A DNA stretch of 64,000 nucleotides from Streptomyces netropsis. GTDB taxonomy: Bacteria; Actinomycetota; Actinomycetes; Streptomycetales; Streptomycetaceae. The number at the start of each line of letters is the position of its first letter. The first letter of the stretch is position 1. The DNA lies in the NCBI RefSeq assembly GCF_014203545.1, contig NZ_JACHJG010000002.1:310001-374000 (forward strand). The letters are read 5' to 3'. The notes beneath the pieces are model-generated. The model was given only the letters and a program-made list of their open reading frames with translations. It was not told the DNA's origin and made no database searches. This document shows positions 33,778 to 41,450 of the stretch, piece by piece. The translations under genes and the position numbers were made by a program.

Positions 33778-35220
33778 TTACGCGCTCGGTGGCCCGTCCT
33801 TGGGCGGGGTGCGGGGAGCGGGCGGCAGTTGCTTGTCCGCGGTGGGCTGTTGCGCGGGCGGTTGCTGCCGCTCCGTCGGTGGCTTCTCCACCGGAGGCTT
33901 CTCGGCCGGTGTCCGGGGCGCGGGCGGCCGGTCCGCCGACTGCGGCGGAGGCTTGGGCGGGTCCACCGGTTTGTACGTCGGCTTGTTCGCCGGCGGGTCG
34001 GCCGGTTTGCTCGCCGGCGGAGGCTTCCAGGTGTTCTGCGGCCCTCGCTCCTGACCCTCGGCCGTCGGCACGCGGCCCCCGGTGGGCTGCCTGCCGCTCG
34101 GCAGGGACGAGGACGCCGAGGACGGCGGCTTGGTGCGGGCCGTGGCGGACGGCACGGTCGGTTTCGTCGGCACAGCCGTGTTGGCCGTCGGAGGCTTCGC
34201 GGACATCGGCGGGCGGGCCGACGACTGCCCGGTGCCGGTCGGTGTCCTGGACGCCGTCCCCGAGCCCGGGGGTGAGGAGGAGGGCGTCCCCGACTCCGGC
34301 GTGGAAGCGGACGGCGTCGGCTGGGAGGGCCTGCCCGACTCCGGCGACGGAGTGCCGCTGCCGCTGCCACTGGGCGTGGGGAGCAGGGCCGACGGGGTGG
34401 GCACGGGGAACGGCGAGGAGTCCTTCGAACCGTCGGAGCCGGCCCCGCGGTCGAAACCCTTGTTCGGTGCGTAGGGGTCGACGAGCGGGACGGACGCCAT
34501 CGGCCCCTTGTCCTTGGGCCGTTCCTTGATGACCGTGATCTGGACGTAGGCGAAGCCTTCCCACCGCTTGCCCTTGTACGAGGACGCCTCGTAGTCGACC
34601 TTGGTGTCCGGCTGCCGCAGCGGGTTACCGCAGTTGCACTTGACGGCCGGTCGCGCGTAGGCGTCGACGAGCACCGCGACGCCCGCCTGGAGGACCGACA
34701 GATACCCGGTGATCTCGCCGTTGCCCTTGTAGTTGTGGTTCTTGACCAGGGTGTCGTGGAGCAGGACCACCGGCGTCAGCTTGTCGATGTGCGCGGCGAG
34801 GTCCCGGGGGTCGATGTCGCGCGCCGAGCTCCAGGCCTTCGCCTTGACGCTGTCCCGCGTGAGCTCCTTGACCAGGGCCGCCTTGTCGCAGTGCGCGACG
34901 TTACGGGTGCCGCCGAACGCGCCGCGGCTGTCACCGGCCAGCTCGCCGCCGCGGCGGGCGGAGTCGACCCCCTTGAGGTCCGTACCCGCACCGGTGAGGA
35001 ACGGGGCGGCGCCGACCACCCCCACGGCCTCCAGGGCGAGATCGACCGCCTTCTTCTTCTGGGGGCCCGTGCACCCCAAGGTGCCCGTCCCCCCGAGCAG
35101 GGCGGGCACGGCCAGCAGCGCGACGGCGCGCAGCAGGCGTTTGCGCCTGCGGGCACGCCGGGCGCCCGGCCCGCCCGCCTCGCGCTCGGTGACTCCGTAC
35201 GGAAAGGACCCCAGCCGCAT
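33778..35220 (-). CDS. DUF6777 exported protein with long Pro/Ser/Thr tail
   Basis: 480 aa. Arg-rich n-region and hydrophobic LLRAVALLAVPALLGGTGTL form an export signal; the following LGC is a weak lipobox. The DUF6777 domain (about 45-225) contains APFLTGAGTDLKGVD, CDKAALVKEL, LVKNHNYKGNGE, VLQAGVAVLVDAYARPAVKC and a CNCGNPL motif. The last 240 residues are disordered and rich in Pro, Ser, Thr and later Lys/Gln, probably spanning the wall. It lies 121 bp downstream of a Ser/Thr kinase gene on the same strand; kinase-DUF6777 linkage recurs in Streptomyces. ATG with GGGGG 7 nt upstream. Function unknown. Confidence 0.75.
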   Translation of the reverse strand: MRLGSFPYGVTEREAGGPGARRARRRKRLLRAVALLAVPALLGGTGTLGCTGPQKKKAVDLALEAVGVVGAAPFLTGAGTDLKGVDSARRGGELAGDSRGAFGGTRNVAHCDKAALVKELTRDSVKAKAWSSARDIDPRDLAAHIDKLTPVVLLHDTLVKNHNYKGNGEITGYLSVLQAGVAVLVDAYARPAVKCNCGNPLRQPDTKVDYEASSYKGKRWEGFAYVQITVIKERPKDKGPMASVPLVDPYAPNKGFDRGAGSDGSKDSSPFPVPTPSALLPTPSGSGSGTPSPESGRPSQPTPSASTPESGTPSSSPPGSGTASRTPTGTGQSSARPPMSAKPPTANTAVPTKPTVPSATARTKPPSSASSSLPSGRQPTGGRVPTAEGQERGPQNTWKPPPASKPADPPANKPTYKPVDPPKPPPQSADRPPAPRTPAEKPPVEKPPTERQQPPAQQPTADKQLPPAPRTPPKDGPPSA

Positions 35221-35341
35221 TGACGCACCCCCGAAAGCCGGTCTGTGATGTCGGTGATCAGTGATTCCTCCGGACCCCGTCACCGGAGCCCCGCGTATCC
35301 CTCGCTACGCCCGTCCCTCGAGCCCCCCCACCCGCCTTCCC

Positions 35342-36715
35342 TCAGCCGTATCCGCAGCTCGCGACCCAACCGCCGTTCGCACACGTCGTGCCCGGGTCCG
35401 GCGTCGGCTCGGCGGCGGGTGTGGTGGCCGCGGGTGTGTCCTGCGGGCCGGGCGTCGTGGACGGGCGCGGCTGCCCCCCCGACGTGCCGTCCGACGGCCG
35501 ACTGGTCTCGGTGACCGCGCCACCGGTGCCGCCCGACGGGGTGCCGCCGTCGTCACGGGTGGCGATCACCGCGGCGGTGGCCGCTCCGCCGGCGAGCAGG
35601 AACGCCAGCACCGGACCGAGGATCACCATCAACTTGCGGCGCCCCGTAGGGGGGTTCGGGCGCCGTGGATCGGGAAACGGCCGCTCGGGCTGCTGCGGAG
35701 TGGGCGGCCCGAAGACACCACCGGGGTGGGGTGTGGGCGGGGCGGGCGAGAGGTGACGCACCGGAGGCCCGGGGGAGGGGACGGGCGACGGCGACGGCAC
35801 CGGGGCCGGGACCGGGACCGGCGAGGGGGCGGCGACGGCCGTACGGACGTACTCCCCCGTGTCCGAACGCGCCCAGCCCGGTGGCTCGGTGAGCCGCCCG
35901 GCCGCGACGGAGTCCAGGAGCCGCTGCGCCTCCACCGCGCCCATCCGGTCCCGCGGGTCCTTGCGGAGCAGCCCTTCGAGCAGCGGGGTGAGCGGGCCGG
36001 CCCGCCGCGGCGTGGGCGCCTCGTCCTGCACCACCGCCTGCAGGGTGCTCAGCGCCGAGGTGCGCCGGAAGGGCGACAGCCCCTCGATCGCCGCGTACAG
36101 GGTCGTGCCCAGCGACCACAGGTCCGAGGGAGTGCCGGGACGCTGACCCATCGCCCGCTCGGGGGCGAGGAAGTCGGGGGAGCCCACGAGGTCGCCGGTG
36201 CGGGTGAGGGTGCCCGAACCCTCGACCACGGCGATGCCGAAGTCGGTCAGCACGACCCGGCCGCTGTCCTCGATCAGGACGTTGGCGGGCTTGACGTCAC
36301 GGTGCAGCACCCCGGCCGCGTGCGCGGCGCGCAGCCCCTGGAGGACCATCGACCCGATCCTGGCCGCCTCTTTGGGCTGCAGGATCCCTTCCTCCTCCAG
36401 CACGTCGGCCAGCGACTTGCCGCGCACCAGCTCCATGACGATCCAGGGCCGGCCCTGCTGCTCGACCACGTCGTGCACCGTGATCACGTACGGGTGGCTG
36501 ACCCGGGCGGCCGCCCGCGCCTCCTGCTTCAGCCGCGCGTACAGCAGCCGGACGTCCGCCTCGCGCATGTGCTCCGGTGCCCGGACCTCCTTCGCCGCGA
36601 CCTCGCGGTCGAGCAGTTCGTCGACGGCACGCCACACCACCCCCATGCCGCCGCTGCCGAGCCGTTCGACGATCCGGTAACGTCCGGCCAGCAATGGACT
36701 TCGCTCCTCGTCCAT
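35342..36715 (-). CDS. PknB-type membrane Ser/Thr protein kinase
   Basis: 457 aa. Catalytic domain about 10-270: Gly-rich loop RLGSGGMGVVWRA, Lys42 in VAAKEVR, the HRD loop GVLHRDVKPANVL, the DFG loop LTDFGIAVVEG, and activation segment TLTRTGDLVGSPDFLAPE, with the Thr residues expected to be autophosphorylated. A proline-rich linker (repeated PVP and PSP) leads to one membrane span (LMVILGPVLAFLLAGGAATA) and a short outer segment with two Cys near the C-terminus, with no PASTA repeats. ATG at 36715 with GGGGGG 8 nt upstream. Probably co-transcribed with the DUF6777 gene and divergent from a CHAT protease gene. Confidence 0.93.
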   Translation of the reverse strand: MDEERSPLLAGRYRIVERLGSGGMGVVWRAVDELLDREVAAKEVRAPEHMREADVRLLYARLKQEARAAARVSHPYVITVHDVVEQQGRPWIVMELVRGKSLADVLEEEGILQPKEAARIGSMVLQGLRAAHAAGVLHRDVKPANVLIEDSGRVVLTDFGIAVVEGSGTLTRTGDLVGSPDFLAPERAMGQRPGTPSDLWSLGTTLYAAIEGLSPFRRTSALSTLQAVVQDEAPTPRRAGPLTPLLEGLLRKDPRDRMGAVEAQRLLDSVAAGRLTEPPGWARSDTGEYVRTAVAAPSPVPVPAPVPSPSPVPSPGPPVRHLSPAPPTPHPGGVFGPPTPQQPERPFPDPRRPNPPTGRRKLMVILGPVLAFLLAGGAATAAVIATRDDGGTPSGGTGGAVTETSRPSDGTSGGQPRPSTTPGPQDTPAATTPAAEPTPDPGTTCANGGWVASCGYG

Positions 36716-37163
36716 GCCGTAAGCCCCCCTTCCCGCGCGCACGGCACCCCGAGCCGCGCGCATTCGGGCACACTCCTTCAGACGGCAGGCCCGTCGATAT
36801 CGTTCCCCCCTCGGGAGAATTCGCGGAATTCCCTTGCGCCCCACCCGACACTGCCCGTGTGAACAGGGGTTTTGTCCCTCGTCCGCACCGATCGCCCGTG
36901 TCTCCACGGGAAGTTACCGGCCGGTCGATTCATCCGCGGTGGAGCTTCCTTTACGGCCGACTAAGGGAATGTGCCGTTCCGGGGTATCGATTCTTCGGGG
37001 CATCCCGATCAACGGGGTGTATTCGGGGCGGAATTGATCCGGTCTCCCCGGAGCGGCGCATAATCTTCTCAAAGTGGTGACGGCCGGAATATCGTTCCCC
37101 TTTGGGTCCGACGGCGGTCGGCCGGTCACGCCGGCCGGGCCGCCCACGGCAAGGGGGAAGCCA
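36716..37163. other. 448-bp divergent regulatory region
   Basis: Between the kinase (minus) and CHAT (plus) genes. Markedly less GC-rich than coding DNA. It contains an imperfect inverted repeat of GAATTC blocks (36813-36833) and a TAATCT box at 37061-37066 that could be a -10 element for the CHAT gene. I see no gene in it. Confidence 0.45.
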
Positions 37164-40100
37164 GTGGACGGCCTCGCACCACTCATCGAACTGCTGCTGA
37201 CCGAACAGCGGGCGAGCGACCCCGCCGCCGCGCGTCCCGACGCGTACCGCGAGCCCTTACGGACCTGGCTCGCGGCCGCCGCCGCGCTCGCGGCGGGGGA
37301 GCCCAAGCGGGCCCTGACCGCCCTGGACCGGGCACCGGAGGGGCCCGCCGGACACGCGGTGGTCACCCGGGCCCTGCGGACGGCGGCGACCGCCCTGGAG
37401 CACGACTGGTTCCCCGGGGGCACGAGCGACGCGGCGCCGGGGCCGCAGGCACAGGCGGCCCGGTCGGCGCTCCACGCGACGGCGGCCGGAACCGCCGCCG
37501 GCATCGCGACAGTCGCGGACCCCGGTCTGCGCCTCGCCGCCGTCCTCGCGGGGCGGCTCCTGCCCGATCTGCTCTCGGCACGCAGGACGGTCGGGCACGG
37601 GATGCGGGCCTCCTCGGCGTACGAGGAGGCAGCCGAGCACGACGCCGCGCGGGCCGCGCGCGACGGGATCCGTCCCGCGCTGCGGTGGTTCGACGCACTG
37701 CGCGAGGACACGGCCGCCGGGGGCCGCGCGGTGCCCGCCGCCTACCACTCGCTGCTGGCGGCCGACCTCAGGGTCCGGGCGGCCGACCCCGGCGGGGCGA
37801 AGGCCCTGCGCCGGGACGCGCTACGGGTCGCACCCGACAGCCTCGTGGTCGGCGGCTTCTCGGCGCTGCTCGTCGGCGACTGGGAACTCGGCGCCCCGGG
37901 CGCGGCGGAACGCTGCTCGGCCCGCGACAGCACCCCGGGGCCCCGGGCCCCGGCGCGCGCCGAGGCGCGCTACAAGCTGGCCGAGGAGCGGTTCCGGGCG
38001 GCCGGGTCGGCCCGGGGGCAGGCGGCGGCCCTGTTGCGGATCGCCCACGCGGCCCGGGTCCAGGGCCGGACGCCCGATCGCGTCGCGGCCTTGGAGCGCG
38101 CCCTCGCCCTGGCCACCGAGGCGGGCGACGGAGCCTGCGCGGCCCTGTTGCGGGTGCACCGGAGCCTCGACCGGATCACCGCCGGGCAGCAGCCCGACCC
38201 CCGGGACGTCGAGGCCGTTCTCGCCTGGACGTCGACGGTCGGCAGCGGTTCGTGGGGCCGGGGGCTGGTGGAACTCGTCACCGAGCGGGCGGTGTTCCTG
38301 AGCGGCCGGGGAGACGCCGTCAAGAGCCGCAACGCCGACCTCCTGGCCGAGCGCCTCACCGGCGCACCGGCGGCGGGCGACACGGTCTGCGCGTCGGCCC
38401 GGGCGTACGCGTCGGCACGTCACCGGCTGGCCTCCCTCGTGCTCACCGACCTCCGACTGCGGCTGCACACCGAGCGGCTGGAGCGGGGCGAGGCGCACGG
38501 ACCGGCCGACCGCCTGGGCGTCGTCCGCGCCGCCGCGACCTTCCACAGCGAAGCCGTCGCTCTGATGGACCCGGACCTCATCGCCGCTTCGCGGCCCCGC
38601 TTCGAGCAGGCGATCGCCGCCGCCGAGAGCCTGCTGCCGTTCGGCGGGGAGAGCATCGAGCAGGCGCTGCGCGCGCTGCGGGCCGAGGCCGGGGCCGTGA
38701 CGTTCCGCGAGAGGCTCCACCGGTCCCGGCGGGCCCGCGCCGCCGGGCTGGAGGCGGACGCCGACCGGCTCGCGGAGCGGGCACTGCGGGCGGCCGACGG
38801 GGGCCCGGACGCCATGGCGCGCTGCGTCGCCCTGATCGAACTGCGCCGGTTCCCCGAAGCCCGGGCCGAGTTGGACGGGCTCGTGGCTCGAGGGGAGCCC
38901 TCCGCTGTTCAAGAGGCGGTGCTGCGGCTGCGGTTGCGTCAGCCCCGCCTCGCAGCGGCGGCGGTACGGGAGATCGGCACCCGCGGACCCGGACCGGCCG
39001 ACCCGTGGGGACTGCCCGCGCTCGAGGCCGATGTGGCGCGGGGGCGGGGCGACCACGCCACCGCCGTCGGCCACGCGCTCCGCGCCATCGCCCGCTACGA
39101 GGAGCACCGCGTCAAGCCGGCCCGGGACGCGCTGCGGGCCGCCTCGGCCGACAGCCCGGTGGTCGCCGGCATGTACCACACGGCCATCATGTCGCTCTTG
39201 GCGCTGGGCGGAGCCGGGACGGAGGCCGCCGCGGCCGCGGCCGCTTTCGGTCTCGCCGAGCGCAGCCGCTCCGGCTTCCTCGACGCCGTGCACGCCCTCG
39301 ACGGTGCCGGGCCCGCGGTGGGGGTGGTACGGGCCTGGCTCCAGGCCGAGACCCGCTGGTCGGCGCAGTTCGAGGACGTGGCGGAGGAGATCCGTCGTGC
39401 CCGCCCCGCCGCCACCCCCGGGCCGACGGCCCTGCGGCGGGTCACCGACGCGGAACGGGCGCTGGACGCGGCCCAGGCGGACGTCGCCCGGCTGGCCCCC
39501 GCCGCCTTCGTGTCCTGGCGGGGCGGCACCGGGCCGGACGCCGCGGCGGTGGCGGACGCACTGCCCCCGGACACCGTGCTGCTGGAGTACCACCTCTTCG
39601 ACGAGGACCTCGTCGGCTGGGCGATGACCCGCGACGGGCTGCGTGTGGCACGGACGGAGCGGTGGGCCCACGGCACGGTGGCGACGGCCCGCCGCTTCCA
39701 CAGCCACTGCGCGCGGGCCCCGGGCGGCGAGGACACCGGACGGCAGCTCTCGGAGCTGCTGCTGCGCCCGTTCCGCACCGAACTCGACCACTGCGAACGG
39801 GTGATCGTCGTACCCCCGGCCCGGCTCTCGCTGCTCCCCTTCCACGCCCTGCCCTGGCGCGGTGACGTCCTGGGCGCCGGGCACGACGTCTCCTATCTGC
39901 CCGCGGCCTCGCTCCTGACCCGCCCACGCCCGCCGGACCGGCCGTGGAAGGACCTCGCGGCGCTGCTCGTGGGCGCCCCCGCCACCGACCCCCGGCGCGG
40001 CCTGGCGGACCTTCCCGGAACCGCGGCGGAAGTCGCCGAGATCGCACGGCTGTTGCCCGGGCACCGGGTGCTGACGGGGGCCGCCGCCACCCGCGAGCGG

Positions 40101-40649
40101 GTGCTGCGGGAAGCCGCCGGCTGCGGCGTACTGCACCTGGCCACCCACGGCGACGTGGACGAGCTCGCGCCCAACCGCACCAGACTGGCCCTCGCCGGAC
40201 CGGACGCCCTCGGCCTGCCCGATCTGCTCGGCCCCGGCCTGGATCCCCAACTGCTCGTGCTGTCCGCCTGCGACACCGGGCGCGGCACCGCGACCGCCGG
40301 CGGGGACGTGCTCGGGCTCACCCGCGCGGCGATGATCACCGGGGCCCGGCACGCCGTGGTGTCGCTGTGGCCGGTCGACGACGACACCGGCGCCCTCGTC
40401 GTCACCCGGACCTACCGGCACCTCGCCGACGGCACGGCCACCGCCGTCGGCACCGCGCTCACCCTCGCCCGGCGCGAGGTGCGCGACCTCTCGCCCGCCG
40501 AGCGGGCCGAGGAGTTCGCCGGGCTCGCGACGCGGGCGGGCGTCACGCGCGAGCCCGCCGGGCCCCGGGACAGCAGGCCCCGCGGCGACGCGCACACCGA
40601 GGCCCGGCACCCGTGCCACTGGGCACCCTTCATTCACGTGGGAGTCTGA
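37164..40649 (+). CDS. CHAT-domain protease with long helical repeat region
   Basis: 1161 aa. The first 800 residues are alpha-helical and resemble degenerate TPR repeats (for example AEARYKLAEERFRAAGSARG). The CHAT caspase-like peptidase lies at about 820-1150: VLLEYHLFDEDLVGWAM, LSLLPFHALPW, GLADLPGTAAEVAEIARLLP, then the catalytic pair His995 in LHLATHGD and Cys1036 in LSACDTGRG, and ARHAVVSLWPVDD. The dyad is intact, so it should be an active cysteine peptidase. The preferred start is the GTG at 37164 with GGGGG 7 nt upstream; an upstream GTG at 37074 is possible. A broken caspase gene follows after 1 bp, so substrate or partner may be lost. Confidence 0.85.
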   Translation: MDGLAPLIELLLTEQRASDPAAARPDAYREPLRTWLAAAAALAAGEPKRALTALDRAPEGPAGHAVVTRALRTAATALEHDWFPGGTSDAAPGPQAQAARSALHATAAGTAAGIATVADPGLRLAAVLAGRLLPDLLSARRTVGHGMRASSAYEEAAEHDAARAARDGIRPALRWFDALREDTAAGGRAVPAAYHSLLAADLRVRAADPGGAKALRRDALRVAPDSLVVGGFSALLVGDWELGAPGAAERCSARDSTPGPRAPARAEARYKLAEERFRAAGSARGQAAALLRIAHAARVQGRTPDRVAALERALALATEAGDGACAALLRVHRSLDRITAGQQPDPRDVEAVLAWTSTVGSGSWGRGLVELVTERAVFLSGRGDAVKSRNADLLAERLTGAPAAGDTVCASARAYASARHRLASLVLTDLRLRLHTERLERGEAHGPADRLGVVRAAATFHSEAVALMDPDLIAASRPRFEQAIAAAESLLPFGGESIEQALRALRAEAGAVTFRERLHRSRRARAAGLEADADRLAERALRAADGGPDAMARCVALIELRRFPEARAELDGLVARGEPSAVQEAVLRLRLRQPRLAAAAVREIGTRGPGPADPWGLPALEADVARGRGDHATAVGHALRAIARYEEHRVKPARDALRAASADSPVVAGMYHTAIMSLLALGGAGTEAAAAAAAFGLAERSRSGFLDAVHALDGAGPAVGVVRAWLQAETRWSAQFEDVAEEIRRARPAATPGPTALRRVTDAERALDAAQADVARLAPAAFVSWRGGTGPDAAAVADALPPDTVLLEYHLFDEDLVGWAMTRDGLRVARTERWAHGTVATARRFHSHCARAPGGEDTGRQLSELLLRPFRTELDHCERVIVVPPARLSLLPFHALPWRGDVLGAGHDVSYLPAASLLTRPRPPDRPWKDLAALLVGAPATDPRRGLADLPGTAAEVAEIARLLPGHRVLTGAAATRERVLREAAGCGVLHLATHGDVDELAPNRTRLALAGPDALGLPDLLGPGLDPQLLVLSACDTGRGTATAGGDVLGLTRAAMITGARHAVVSLWPVDDDTGALVVTRTYRHLADGTATAVGTALTLARREVRDLSPAERAEEFAGLATRAGVTREPAGPRDSRPRGDAHTEARHPCHWAPFIHVGV

Positions 40650-40650
40650 G

Positions 40651-41380
40651 ATGACGCTGCGCGCACTGCTGATCGGCGCCCAGACCTACGGTCTGACCGG
40701 GGTGCACGCCGACGACGGTCTCGTGGAACGGGCGCTGGCCGGCCGGGGTTTCGCCGACATCCGCACCTGTGCCGGGGAGGACGCCACCTACCGCGGGATC
40801 GGCAAGGCCCTGGAACGGCCGCACCAGGAGACCCCCGTCGGACGGGGCCGAGCGCCTGGACGCCGAGGCCGACGTGCGGTTCGCCGTGGCGGGGACCGTC
40901 CTGCGGCCCGAGGGCGACCGCCTCCACGACGGCGACCACTACCGGGTGCGGGCGACCGACCACTCGGACCGGGTGCTCTGCCTCTGGCTGCTGGGCGTCG
41001 GACTGAGCGGCCGGACCACCCTGGTCACCAACGACCAGCCCAGCGGGATCGCCCTCCAGCCGGACGGCCGCGACGGGGCGGCCTGGCCCCCCGGACCGAC
41101 CGAGACCTGGTGGCCTCCGGACGTGCCGTACGAGGGCACCCGGCCGGAGCCCCTGCTCCTGTTGATCGGCGACAGCCCCCTGGACGTGAGCCCGCTGGTC
41201 TCCGACGAGCGCGAGAGGCGGGCCGGGCGGGCCAGGGGGGAGCCGTTGCCCCGGCTGCTGGAGGAGGTCTGCGACGGGGTGCGGCGCGACTCCCGGCCCC
41301 GCTCGGGCGAATTGCTGCGCTACCGCGTGGTGGGCGTCCACGCCGAGGTGGTGCCCCGGCACCGGAAGGCGGGGGAGTGA
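40651..41380 (+). pseudogene. Caspase-family gene with internal deletion and frameshift
   Basis: Begins with a good ATG and GGGAG site 1 bp after the CHAT stop and encodes MTLRALLIGAQTYGLTGVHA, then ERALAGRGFADIRTC, the usual front of a bacterial caspase. After KALE the frame changes to an unrelated string. From about 40848 another frame carries the normal C-terminal part of such proteins (DAEADVRFAVAGTVLRPEGD to the stop at 41380). The catalytic GHG and Cys regions are missing, so a large piece has been deleted. The remnant cannot be a peptidase. Confidence 0.65.
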
Positions 41381-41450
41381 ACCAAGGGGCGAACTGACGC
41401 CAGGGGGCGGCGGTTTCGTCACCGTCACCCCCCGGACCCGTCGGCGCGGG

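Noticed and set aside
37821..40637. 938-codon minus-strand frame opposite the CHAT gene
   Set aside because: Mirror frame of a high-GC gene; no domain, no ribosome site, while the plus frame has an intact CHAT dyad.
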